Source: Bifidobacterium sp. WK041_4_12 (GTDB lineage: Bacteria > Actinomycetota > Actinomycetes > Actinomycetales > Bifidobacteriaceae). Taken from it: 64,000 nt of DNA. The notes under the pieces are model-generated. The model was not told the origin of the DNA. It did not search any database and was given only the letters and a program-made list of their open reading frames with translations. The DNA is taken from the NCBI RefSeq assembly GCF_041080795.1, contig NZ_CP129674.1:868001-932000 (forward strand). The letters run 5' to 3'. A program made the position numbers and the translations under genes. Shown in pieces: positions 19,186-28,729 of the stretch. The first letter of the stretch is position 1. Each line of letters opens with the position of its first letter.

Positions 19186-19265
19186 GGGTGCAAGAATCAG
19201 CAGATTCACCAGAGTTGCGCAGTTGAAACGTTTCGAACTATGTGTTGAGCTTAGGATGGTCGTTA

Positions 19266-20603
19266 ATGAGTGAGGCAGCATTGAATATGGAGCACACAGA
19301 ACATATGGAACAATCGATGGATGCAGAACAAACAGCGCAGCGTCAGGTATCGCACAGTCAGTCTTCGCACAGTCAGGCGTCGCACAGTCAGGCGTCGCAC
19401 TACAGTCAGCCTGATGTCGATTTCAAGCTTGACAGCATGATCGCGACGAGAGCGCGGCATATCCCCGGCAATCCCTTTGCCATGGGTGATGCGCGAGTCG
19501 CACGCGCGGTTGCCAACGGCGAGGATGTCATCGATCTGAGCAAGGGCAACCCTGACGGGGAGCCGCCAGAGTTCGTGATCGATGAGGCCGTCCGTGCGAC
19601 GCACGACCCCGCAGATTTTCGATACACGGCGTTCCATGGCAAGCCCGCATTCCTGCAGGCGGCTGCATCATGGTATCAACGTGAGCATGGCGTCAATCTC
19701 GATGCGACAACCCAGCTGCTTGCGGTCAGTGGAGCATCGGTCGGGATAGGGCTTGTTCTGCTCACTCTGATCAATCCCGGTGACCTCGTTGTAGTTCCAG
19801 GCCCCTACTATCCGCAATATGAGGGTTCAACAGCCGTTGCGCAAGGCCGTCTGCATGCGATACCGACCGACGAGGAGCATGGTTTTCTTCCAGATCTCGA
19901 CGCTGTAGATGAAGCCGTATGGAGTCAAGCCAAGCTGCTCATACTCAATTACCCGAATAATCCCACCGGTGCCGTAGCCACCCCGGAATTCTTTGCGAAG
20001 GCGGTCGCTCTCGCGAAACGCTACCACTTCATCATCATGCATGATTTTGCGTATGCGGGCATCGGCTTCGATGAAACCGCTCCCATCAGTCTGCTGGAAA
20101 CGCCGGGTGCAATGGATGTTGCTGTGGAGCTGTGCTCACTATCGAAAATGTATATGGTGGCAGGATGGCGTGGTGGCTTCATCGCTGGCAATCCTGTCCT
20201 TATGGATGCCATCAAGGGCTTGAATCTGCAGACGACGCTGCTGGTTACCTCTACGGTGCTTGATGCGGGAACCGTCGCGCTCAACAGCGATCAGGCTTCG
20301 GTTGGCGTGCTTGCAGCACGATACAAGAAACGTTTTGAAACCTTGAAAGCAGGACTCGCACAGGCTGGACTGCATCTGTGTGAAGCTCATGGGGGTCTTT
20401 TCGCGTGGATGCGCGTGCCGCAGGGTGACAATGACCGTGACTTTACGACATGGTTGCTGCATACGGCAGGAGTTGCCGTCCTTGCAGGTTCGGACTTTGG
20501 CCCGACGGGGGCCGGTTTTGTGCGCTTGAGTCTGTTGAAGCCTGAATCGGAACTCGCTGAGGCCACCAGAAGAGTGTGCGTGGCGATACGGCAACGTCGT
20601 TAA
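19266..20603 (+). CDS. Class I/II pyridoxal-phosphate aminotransferase
   Basis: The protein has 445 residues from the ATG at 19266 (AGGATGG upstream; a GTG at 19242 is an alternative). The fold-type I aminotransferase core includes IDLSKGNPDGEPP, YTAFHGKPAFLQA, the cofactor motifs GASVGIGLVL and NYPNNPTGAV, HDFAYAGIGF, the PLP lysine in SLSKMYMVAGWRGGF, and RLSLLKPESEL. It probably transaminates an aromatic, branched or aspartate-family amino acid; the sequence does not settle which. The N-terminal 60 residues are not part of the fold and contain repeated SHSQ units (SHSQSSHSQASHSQASHYSQ), unusual for this family. A hairpin follows the stop. Confidence 0.9.
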   Translation: MSEAALNMEHTEHMEQSMDAEQTAQRQVSHSQSSHSQASHSQASHYSQPDVDFKLDSMIATRARHIPGNPFAMGDARVARAVANGEDVIDLSKGNPDGEPPEFVIDEAVRATHDPADFRYTAFHGKPAFLQAAASWYQREHGVNLDATTQLLAVSGASVGIGLVLLTLINPGDLVVVPGPYYPQYEGSTAVAQGRLHAIPTDEEHGFLPDLDAVDEAVWSQAKLLILNYPNNPTGAVATPEFFAKAVALAKRYHFIIMHDFAYAGIGFDETAPISLLETPGAMDVAVELCSLSKMYMVAGWRGGFIAGNPVLMDAIKGLNLQTTLLVTSTVLDAGTVALNSDQASVGVLAARYKKRFETLKAGLAQAGLHLCEAHGGLFAWMRVPQGDNDRDFTTWLLHTAGVAVLAGSDFGPTGAGFVRLSLLKPESELAEATRRVCVAIRQRR

Positions 20604-20630
20604 GCCAGACTTGCCGTTCTGACATATACA

Positions 20631-20660
20631 TGGGTCATCGGCATCGTTCCAGATGACCCA
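20631..20660 (+). terminator. Intrinsic-type terminator after the aminotransferase
   Basis: A 9-bp perfect inverted repeat, TGGGTCATC (20631-20639) and GATGACCCA (20652-20660), is followed by AACCTTTCTG. It lies 28 bp after the stop codon. Confidence 0.65.
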
Positions 20661-20754
20661 AACCTTTCTGCATGTTGTCGCTTTTGACATAAGCTGACCC
20701 ACGAGAGCATCCACCGTTGACGCTTTACGATTCTTTTCACGATATGTATGAAAA

Positions 20755-20827
20755 TATACTCCTTGTATATTACTCTCTTACTTAGAGTGCCACGGCTTCT
20801 CACCATGCGAAGGCATCGCATGGTGAG
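20755..20827 (+). promoter_or_regulatory. Promoter and leader hairpin of the giant surface-protein gene
   Basis: A TATACT (20755-20760) is a good -10 candidate; an earlier TTGACG (20717-20722) is a possible -35 of another start. Downstream, a perfect 12-bp inverted repeat (20799-20810, 20816-20827) with a 5-nt loop lies just before the GAGGGAGAG ribosome site of the 20851 gene. A 5'-UTR hairpin there could control translation or serve as an operator. Confidence 0.5.
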
Positions 20828-20850
20828 CCTGGGAGTTCGAGGGAGAGATC

Positions 20851-23800
20851 ATGCGAGATATCAGAGTTCTGACCGCCATTGCCCATAGTGTCAAGCAACC
20901 GCATCTCCATGCCTTCGGAGCTGCCTGTCTCGCTCTGGCGATTGTGGCATCGATGCTTGTATTCCCATATGAAGAATCTTCGGCAGCCGGTAAGCTGGAA
21001 AAGATTGAAACGGTGATGATGCCGTCCACCTCGATGCAGCTCTTCGACTACTGGATCGACAAGCAAAGTTCTCCAGACAACGCACCTGCCTCGACCTGTG
21101 CCGCCTGGAAAACCTTCCTTACATCGGGAATCAACGGTCCTGCCAGCCTGAACAGTGGAGGAGTGCAAGGCGAAGGGTTGAAGTTCGCCAAGGATTTGAA
21201 ATGGCCTCCTTCAGGCTGCAATCTGAGCTCCTATGGTTCGAATGCAATGAATCTTTCCGCCGGAAATTCAGTCTATCAGGGCATCGTGCAACCTGCGCTT
21301 TCAGACAGTTTCCCCAAGTTGGCGAGTTACGGGCAGGCTTCGCTTGATTACCTGTTCAATCCTGCGGTCGCACATGAGGGTCGAGCGAACTATGAGGTTA
21401 CCGGTGCCAATCTTTTCAAGACCGATGGCAACTATCTCACCTATAATTCAAAGGAAAACTTCGCATCCTATAATGCTGAAACCAGCCAATTCGACGTGTA
21501 TAACAAACCTGCAGTGCAGACCGGAAGCAACGTCGGGCAGTTCTTCCCCTTCAACACGGCGGATCAGGTATTTACCAATGGTGAAGCCAATTCGATATCG
21601 GTTACCGACCCCTCCATCAACCATTATTTCGGACTTGGCATGCTGTCGACCTTCACGCAGCCGTTGGGCGGGGTCATAGGTTCATCCTCGGGAACAAGCG
21701 ACGACATGGTGTTCGACTTCTCGGGAGACGATGACATGTGGGTGTTCATCGATGGGGCGCTCGTACTTGATCTGGGCGGTTCGCATGCTCCCGCCAGCGG
21801 CTCGGTGAACTTCAAAACGGGTGCTGTTACGGTCAAGGGCGCAACCGGACAGGTCATCACCTCGTCAACCTTGCAGAAGCAATATGCTGCTGCAGGCATT
21901 ACACCCCCGTCAGGATGGCAGGGCAGCACCTTCGTGGATGGCACACGCCATCATTTCTCGCTGTTCTATCTCGAACGCGGCAACTATCAGTCCAATCTGG
22001 AGATCACGACCAACCTGAATTTCATGCCGGCCGCACATCTGCAGAAAACCGACATCGAGGGAACGCCGATTGCTACCAAGGCAGGTCAGGAAGCCAGCTT
22101 TGCGCTCTATAACACGCAAGCCGATTACAGCGTCGATGGTCTCACGCCGATTGGTACCTTCACCACAGATAAGGATGGAGCGATTACCTTCGTCGATGAT
22201 GACACCGGGGCCCAGCTGAATTTCGGCAGCTATGACACCGATTATTTCGTGCTCAGAGAGACCAAGGCTCCACCCGGATACGGTCTGCTGCTCAACGACA
22301 TTCATCTGCAATTCATCCCGATTAAGCAAAGCGATGGCACCGTCGTTCCAGGCATGGGCACGCTGAACGTGATGAACTATTACGAAACCGGCGTTGAGAC
22401 AAGCTTCGATTCGTGGGCGAGTCCGGTGAACTCGACGATATATCGCTGGTGTCCGGGATTGAGTGGTTCGCCAGGATATAACGAAAATACTTCTGGCGTG
22501 TGCGATGACTCCTCTCAGACATCATTTTCCCTGGACGACATCAGGCACGCCATTGCAGCCGGAGGTGGTCTGAAGGCCATGGTCGTCAGAGCGCCGACCA
22601 GCCATAACGTTGATTTTCCTTCAGCGCCTAGCCAAATCACCAACCCTGATGATTCGAACTCCTGGCAGCAAACGGGCTACCATCTGATGAATGGCTCCAG
22701 TTCGACCGGATGGCGAGAAATTTCGCCCGTAACCAACGCTGCCGCCAGCCAGTATGCCGCGGTCACCACCGATGCCAACGGCGTGATACTCAATTCGGAT
22801 CTCCTGAGTGCCAAGGTCTACGATTTTGAACCCTATGGTTCGAGCTATCGAGTGGGAACGACGGATTTGCCAGGACTGATCACCGATTACAACATTCCCA
22901 ACCGTACCGAACTCAACTTTGACGTACTCTACTATCTTGATCTGGGATCAGGCAACGACAAGATTCTGCTGAATTACAACTCCTTCAGCCGGCAGCGAGT
23001 CTCGGACATCATCGTTCCGAATACCCCCGAAATCATCAGCGTCCGCAAGGTTGACGGGCACGGTAACCCCTTGCAGAACGTAGGTTTTACCATCTTCACC
23101 GATAAGGCGTGCGCTTCGGAGGCCCAACCGGCCAGCGCATGCGGCGCTGCACAGACACTCACCAATGAGGTCTTCACCGATGGCGATGGCAACGCAAGCT
23201 TCACCGTGAACGACGTGCTACACAATACCTATGCGTACGGGAACTATTACCTGCGTGAAACCACATCAGTCGTCGGCTATGAACCCGATCCCTATCCAGT
23301 GACGATAAGCTACTCGAAAGGCGGCTATTTCGTCGATGCCGGAACGACCGATGCGGCTGCGAACAACTCTGCCGCAGGTGATGCATATACCCGGCAGACC
23401 TATGATCCAGACGATCTGGTCTCGGTCGAGTTGGGTGTGAACAGAATCAAGGCACCAATCGTCGGCCGAGGTCAGAACGATGTGATGACCGACATCGATG
23501 GCCTTCCGAACCTGGAAGGCATCACGGGCAAGCTGTATCAGCTTGTGGATGGGCAGATAGCCCCAAACATTCCAGAATTCGAGTACGAACAATGGTCACA
23601 GCAGGCTGACGCGACGGGAAAGTCTGCTCAGGGTTTGACCTACGACTATTCAGCTGACACATGTGCCGAGATTGTCGGCGGCGTCAAACAGACCGCTCCT
23701 TGCACTGCACCCCAGCATTCTTCGACGAATTGGGTTGAGTCTGCTGCAGGGAAGTATGTGTCCGCCGATGCGAACGCTTCGACCTTCACTGTGGATTCCG

Positions 23801-26800
23801 GGTATGCACGATTTGGCATATTTCCTGGAGCGGACTCGAATCCGCCGCCAGGATGGAACCCGATGACAGACGGGAAATGGGTAGACAACGAAATCACCTT
23901 CGGCTATTCCATCAGGAAGACCATCGTGGTGAAGAATCTGGTACAACCCACAACCCTCACCGTGAAAAAAATGGTGAGACAATTCGACAACACGCTTACG
24001 GAGGCTGGTGGATACACCTTCCAGCTGTATCGAAGAGCAGACCTGAACGCGCCTATAGGGGATGCCCCAGATCCAGCCGATGTAGCCATAGGTGCACCAT
24101 GCGTGACATCAAGCGACGCCAGCGACCTCGGCCAGTGCAGCACAATCGTTCGTGATTTGGGAACGTACTATTGGGCGGAAACCGGTGTGGCAGCGGGAAC
24201 GCTGCCAGAAAATGTCACGTCTGCGCCGATTCATGTCACCACCACCAACGCGGGAACGACCATCACGCCCATGGTGTTCACGAATCCTCGCAATCCCGGT
24301 GAGGTGAACTTCATCAAATACGCCAGCAACCCTGACAATCCCAGCGATGATTCGCTAAGGCTTCAAGGCGCATCCTTCCAACTGTGGACGGACGCCGGGT
24401 CATCAACGCCAGGAAGCATACGTGGAAGCTGCACGACGAACGACAACGGCACATGCTCCATCGAAGACTTGATGCCCGGAGATTATCTGTACCGAGAATG
24501 CATCGCCCCCGCAGGCTTCCGCTACGACGTCGATGCTGATGGCTGCTCGAAGTTTGCAAAAGTGCATCTGGACGACTTGGGTGATGCAATTACCAGCAAA
24601 ACTTTGTCAGTGGCGAATGCCGCGAAACCGACGCAGCTCACGATCTCCAAGATATCGCTCGATGATCTGACTAAGGTTGGCGGTGCCGTATACACGCTGT
24701 ACCGTATCGTCGGAAATCTCGATGATGACATCAACGGAGAGACAAACGACATCGCTGTAGGCAGCTGCACCACAGATGACCTCATAGGGGTCTGCTCAGT
24801 GGATGCACCGACTCTTGGCTCATATTATTGGCGAGAAACTAAGGCCCCGTCAGGGTACGAACTCAACACCTGCGTATTTCCCAACGCGAGTATGATTCCC
24901 GACGGCTGTGGAGCCGTCACTCCCATCACGATTGATGTAAATTCCGTGAATCAGCCGAATCAATTCACGGTTACCGGCAGTGCGGACTTCCAGAAGTGGA
25001 GCACGCTGAGCATTCGTAAGGTATCAAACGACGCCTCTTCCCTGCCTCTGGAAGGCGCGCAGTTCGCATTGTATCGATTGGCGGATGATGATGATCCAGC
25101 TCCAGAAACCGCCAATGAGAGCGGCAACGACACACTCCTCGATAGCTGCGTGACCGATAGTTCCGGTACATGCTCCGTAGGTGAGCTGCCCTTCGGACGA
25201 TACTACTGGGCAGAGCAGGTTTCTCCCGAAGGATACGAGATTCCTAAGCATACGACCTCAGACGTGATCACAATTGGTTCAGAGGAAGCTGGAACCACAA
25301 CGGAACCCTATATCTTCAAGAATCCGAGAAATCCCGGAACGATCACCGTCACCAAAGTTCGTATGGAAAGCGATGGCACGCTCACCGCCGATGCGCTCGC
25401 GGGTGCGGTCTTTGCCATATATGAAGATACTGATAGTTCAAAGACGCTCAATGATGCCGACAAAATGCTCGACACATGCACGACATCCGGGGAGCATACG
25501 AACGCACCTGATTCGTACGGCACCTGCTCGTTCAAGGATTTGAACGTTTCGCAAGGTCCTAACAAGATTCGCACGTATTTCGTCGAAGAAACGCAAGCGC
25601 CTGCAGGGTATAAGCTTGCTGAACAAGTTGCAGACCGCATCAAAGGACCTATCGAGCTGAGTGATGCCACGCCATCCGTTGCGATTTCGCTTGGAAACAA
25701 GCCAAATCCCAGTACTGTCAGCGTCAAGAAAATCGATGCAGACACGGGAGAGAGCTTAGACGGGGCCACCTTCGCCCTCTATGATGCAAGCAAACCCATC
25801 AATGACGCGGCAATTCCCGTTGGCACATGCACCACGTCAACGATTGCTGTCGATGATGAACATCGTGGAAGCTGCTCGATCAATGTCACTGACTTTGGCA
25901 GCTACCGTTGGAAGGAAATCGCAGCACCGCAAGGATATCAGCTTCCTGCTCCTGAAGACCAGCTAAGCGAGACAGTGACCGTCAATGCGCCTGGTGAAAT
26001 GAATCATGCCATAACCTTTGCCGATCAGCAGACGCTGACTGCGCTTTCAATACGCAAATCTGCACTCGATTCCTCGCTCAGCCTCCAAGGTGCTGCTTTC
26101 AGCCTGTATCGGCTGAATGATGTATCACAGCAGCCAGGCGATGCTCCAAACCCCGCGGACTCCAAGATTGGAGATTGCGTTACCGAGAGTTCTGGAATCT
26201 GCACGATATCCAATCTCGGATTTGGCGCGTATTACTGGGTTGAAACACAAGCACCGGACGGGTATGTCATCCCGAAGGACAGCACGTCTTCGGTCATCAG
26301 CATCAATGCTTCGAATACTGGAAAGACCTTTGCGACGTATCAATTCTCAGACCCACGGCCAACCGGACGAATCACCGTCGTAAAGCTGGCGCGCACTGTC
26401 TCCGGCGCACTCGATACAGGCAAGCCGCTCACTGGGGCGGTCGTTGAGCTATATGAGGACAGCAATGCCAACAACGCCTTTGACAGTGACACGGACAAGA
26501 AACTGACGGAATGCACCACATCAGGTTCCGAGGGATCGTGCGTGTTCAAGCAGTTGGCAGCCGGCGTGTATTTTGCCGTGGAAGTAACGGCGCCTGATGG
26601 GTACCAGCTACCGGAGAATGCGGTGAGCTCACCGATTGTTCTTGTGAATAATGGCTATGATTCGGCAGGTGTCCCCATCACTTCAGCCGTACGCTATCAA
26701 CTGGGCGATCTGCCGAAACCGAGCTCCCTGGCGGTCAAGAAGATCAGTGCTGCCACCGCTCAGCCACTGTCAGGTGCCGTGTTTGAGCTGTATCGAAGCA

Positions 26801-28611
26801 ACAGCAATGGCACCAGCTTCGATGCCAATGATGTGACGCTGGCGGGCAGTTGCACCACCTCAAGCCAGCAGCAAGGCACCTGCAGCGTCAACAATCTGCA
26901 AGTCGGGCATTACTTCTGGAAGGAGATCACCGCTCCTCTGGGTTACGATCTGCCGAATAATCCAATCAGCGATGTGGTCGTCATTGCAAGTCCAGTCTTC
27001 AACGGTCTGAACAATCCGAAAGTCTTCGCAGACACCGAGAAATCAACCACACTGCGATTGCTCAAGCTTGATGCGGTTACCGGTAACGTGCTCCAAGGCG
27101 CAGTGTTTGAACTCTATAAGGCTGCTCACCCTGAGCTTCCCGTCGGCGACCAGCATGATGAGGATGATTCCTTGGTCGGTTCCTGCACGACTGATGCCAG
27201 CGGCATCTGCGAAGTCGCCAATCTGGGTCTTGGTTCGTATTTCTGGGAAGAGACGGTCGCTCCAGCCGGTCATGATCTTGACAGTGACAGTGATAAAACA
27301 TCCGCACTGGTTCATATCGTGCCTGAGACGGCTGGTACTCAGATGCAGGCGGTGAAGTTTACGAATCCGCGCAATCCCGGTCGCATCATCGTGAACAAGT
27401 TCGTTGCCCAACCGGAGCAACCGGAGCAGCCGGAGCAACCCTTGGGAGGCGCCGTTATTGAGTTGTGGATGGATGATGGCGACAATGAGTTTAACGACAA
27501 GTCCGATTCCTTCATTTCCACATGCACCACCAGTCCGGTGATCGGTCCCCAGCAGGGCAGCTGCACGTTCGAGGATTTGAAGGCAGCCTCTACGGGCACC
27601 CGATATTTCATTCGTGAACGCTCAGCGCCCATGGGATACGACCTCTCCGGTGAGGAGAAGGACCTGGTGCTGACGGAAAATCAGCCCGTAGGGGATGCAA
27701 TTCAATTTTTCGATGCGCCTGTGAAATCTCAACTGTTCATACGAAAGACGGATGCGTTCAGAGGCACTGCACTTTCTGGAGCAGTCTTTGCTTTGGTTCG
27801 TGACCGAGATGCCAATCAGCTCTACGATCCGGAGGTTGACACAGAAATCGTCGGCAGTTGCACCACATTGATCACTCAGTCAAATCCCACGGGACAATGT
27901 GCCGTGACAGTAGCCGCATTCGGCACCTTCTTCTGGTTAGAGACTCAAGCGCCGCAAGGTTATGCAATACGTGACGGCGCGACGGCGACGGTGCATGTCG
28001 ATGAGGCCAGCGCAGGCGGCGACGAATCCATACTGATTCCCAGTGCAGTGAACGATGTTCCGCTTACAAGCTTCGTGAAGGTGCTCAAACTGGCATCACA
28101 TACCAAGCAGCCATTGAGCGGAGCAGAGTTTGATCTGATTGCGGATATCAACGCCAACGGTACGTTTGATGATGGCACCGATACGCTTATCAACTCATGC
28201 ATCAGCGGATCAGATGGCTTCTGCTCCATTCAGGTGAACGATTTCGGCCACTATCTCTTCATGGAGAGGAAAGCGCCGGTCGGCTATACGTTACCTGACA
28301 ATCCTGTTTCGGATGCGATTATCGTCACGCCGGACAATGCTGGAACCGAGCATATCGGCAATGTTATCTTCCTCGATGATCCAATCCCACCGAAACCTGA
28401 TAAGCCTGATAAGCCTGACAAGCCTGGGAAACCGACCGAACCAGCTCAACCAGACAATCCACCCGCAGGGAATAATCCGCCATCCGATGCAGATAGTTCC
28501 ACGAAAGGTGCCCTGGCAAGAACTGGTGCGTCAATCCGGCCGGTGTTGATGCTTGCAACGCTGAGTTTTGCGGCCTTTTCCGTCATACGAGTCAGAATGA
28601 AACATCAATAA
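20851..28611 (+). CDS. Giant cell-wall-anchored SpaA/CnaB-repeat surface protein with fibro-slime-like head
   Basis: The protein has 2586 residues. A signal peptide (hydrophobic AACLALAIVASMLVFPY, cleavage near residue 46) precedes an N-terminal head with the fibro-slime motif FSGDDDMWVFIDGALVLDLGG (about 290-310). About fifteen SpaA/CnaB-type modules follow, from residue about 390 to 2490, recognised by E-box motifs such as YFVLRETKAPPGY, YYWRETKAPSGY and YLFMERKAPVGY and by Lys-bearing first strands (TVKKM, SIRK, AVKKI). These should form Lys-Asn isopeptide bonds. Most modules also carry a Cys pair of the GSCTT...GxCS type. The C-terminus is a Pro/Lys/Asp wall-spanning stretch, LARTG (2555-2559), a hydrophobic helix and a basic tail. 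LARTG fits class E sortase (LAxTG) substrates. No sortase or pilin partner is adjacent, and no YPKN-type pilin motif was seen, so it is more likely an adhesin stalk than a pilus subunit. Confidence 0.92.
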   Translation: MRDIRVLTAIAHSVKQPHLHAFGAACLALAIVASMLVFPYEESSAAGKLEKIETVMMPSTSMQLFDYWIDKQSSPDNAPASTCAAWKTFLTSGINGPASLNSGGVQGEGLKFAKDLKWPPSGCNLSSYGSNAMNLSAGNSVYQGIVQPALSDSFPKLASYGQASLDYLFNPAVAHEGRANYEVTGANLFKTDGNYLTYNSKENFASYNAETSQFDVYNKPAVQTGSNVGQFFPFNTADQVFTNGEANSISVTDPSINHYFGLGMLSTFTQPLGGVIGSSSGTSDDMVFDFSGDDDMWVFIDGALVLDLGGSHAPASGSVNFKTGAVTVKGATGQVITSSTLQKQYAAAGITPPSGWQGSTFVDGTRHHFSLFYLERGNYQSNLEITTNLNFMPAAHLQKTDIEGTPIATKAGQEASFALYNTQADYSVDGLTPIGTFTTDKDGAITFVDDDTGAQLNFGSYDTDYFVLRETKAPPGYGLLLNDIHLQFIPIKQSDGTVVPGMGTLNVMNYYETGVETSFDSWASPVNSTIYRWCPGLSGSPGYNENTSGVCDDSSQTSFSLDDIRHAIAAGGGLKAMVVRAPTSHNVDFPSAPSQITNPDDSNSWQQTGYHLMNGSSSTGWREISPVTNAAASQYAAVTTDANGVILNSDLLSAKVYDFEPYGSSYRVGTTDLPGLITDYNIPNRTELNFDVLYYLDLGSGNDKILLNYNSFSRQRVSDIIVPNTPEIISVRKVDGHGNPLQNVGFTIFTDKACASEAQPASACGAAQTLTNEVFTDGDGNASFTVNDVLHNTYAYGNYYLRETTSVVGYEPDPYPVTISYSKGGYFVDAGTTDAAANNSAAGDAYTRQTYDPDDLVSVELGVNRIKAPIVGRGQNDVMTDIDGLPNLEGITGKLYQLVDGQIAPNIPEFEYEQWSQQADATGKSAQGLTYDYSADTCAEIVGGVKQTAPCTAPQHSSTNWVESAAGKYVSADANASTFTVDSGYARFGIFPGADSNPPPGWNPMTDGKWVDNEITFGYSIRKTIVVKNLVQPTTLTVKKMVRQFDNTLTEAGGYTFQLYRRADLNAPIGDAPDPADVAIGAPCVTSSDASDLGQCSTIVRDLGTYYWAETGVAAGTLPENVTSAPIHVTTTNAGTTITPMVFTNPRNPGEVNFIKYASNPDNPSDDSLRLQGASFQLWTDAGSSTPGSIRGSCTTNDNGTCSIEDLMPGDYLYRECIAPAGFRYDVDADGCSKFAKVHLDDLGDAITSKTLSVANAAKPTQLTISKISLDDLTKVGGAVYTLYRIVGNLDDDINGETNDIAVGSCTTDDLIGVCSVDAPTLGSYYWRETKAPSGYELNTCVFPNASMIPDGCGAVTPITIDVNSVNQPNQFTVTGSADFQKWSTLSIRKVSNDASSLPLEGAQFALYRLADDDDPAPETANESGNDTLLDSCVTDSSGTCSVGELPFGRYYWAEQVSPEGYEIPKHTTSDVITIGSEEAGTTTEPYIFKNPRNPGTITVTKVRMESDGTLTADALAGAVFAIYEDTDSSKTLNDADKMLDTCTTSGEHTNAPDSYGTCSFKDLNVSQGPNKIRTYFVEETQAPAGYKLAEQVADRIKGPIELSDATPSVAISLGNKPNPSTVSVKKIDADTGESLDGATFALYDASKPINDAAIPVGTCTTSTIAVDDEHRGSCSINVTDFGSYRWKEIAAPQGYQLPAPEDQLSETVTVNAPGEMNHAITFADQQTLTALSIRKSALDSSLSLQGAAFSLYRLNDVSQQPGDAPNPADSKIGDCVTESSGICTISNLGFGAYYWVETQAPDGYVIPKDSTSSVISINASNTGKTFATYQFSDPRPTGRITVVKLARTVSGALDTGKPLTGAVVELYEDSNANNAFDSDTDKKLTECTTSGSEGSCVFKQLAAGVYFAVEVTAPDGYQLPENAVSSPIVLVNNGYDSAGVPITSAVRYQLGDLPKPSSLAVKKISAATAQPLSGAVFELYRSNSNGTSFDANDVTLAGSCTTSSQQQGTCSVNNLQVGHYFWKEITAPLGYDLPNNPISDVVVIASPVFNGLNNPKVFADTEKSTTLRLLKLDAVTGNVLQGAVFELYKAAHPELPVGDQHDEDDSLVGSCTTDASGICEVANLGLGSYFWEETVAPAGHDLDSDSDKTSALVHIVPETAGTQMQAVKFTNPRNPGRIIVNKFVAQPEQPEQPEQPLGGAVIELWMDDGDNEFNDKSDSFISTCTTSPVIGPQQGSCTFEDLKAASTGTRYFIRERSAPMGYDLSGEEKDLVLTENQPVGDAIQFFDAPVKSQLFIRKTDAFRGTALSGAVFALVRDRDANQLYDPEVDTEIVGSCTTLITQSNPTGQCAVTVAAFGTFFWLETQAPQGYAIRDGATATVHVDEASAGGDESILIPSAVNDVPLTSFVKVLKLASHTKQPLSGAEFDLIADINANGTFDDGTDTLINSCISGSDGFCSIQVNDFGHYLFMERKAPVGYTLPDNPVSDAIIVTPDNAGTEHIGNVIFLDDPIPPKPDKPDKPDKPGKPTEPAQPDNPPAGNNPPSDADSSTKGALARTGASIRPVLMLATLSFAAFSVIRVRMKHQ

Positions 28612-28612
28612 T

Positions 28613-28717
28613 CGAGTTTTGCGGCCTTTTTCAAGTAATAAGCACCATAATCGTTGATATGGTGTTGAAATAAAGACGAAAATCAGTGGTGATATTCAAG
28701 AATTGCCGCAAAACTCG
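28613..28717. repeat. 105-bp palindromic intergenic element, copy B
   Basis: The element begins CGAGTTTTGCGGC and ends GCCGCAAAACTCG (perfect 13-bp terminal inverted repeat), with an inner hairpin CACCATA/TATGGTG. It lies between the convergent surface-protein and SRAP genes, one base past the surface-protein stop. Seventeen bases of its left end (28614-28630) also occur at 28563-28579 inside the preceding coding region. Confidence 0.8.
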
Positions 28718-28729
28718 CAACGTCGGCCG

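Noticed and set aside
20851..28611. Pilus operon with shaft and tip pilins
   Set aside because: A single gene, no sortase and no second pilin are present, and no pilin motif was seen.
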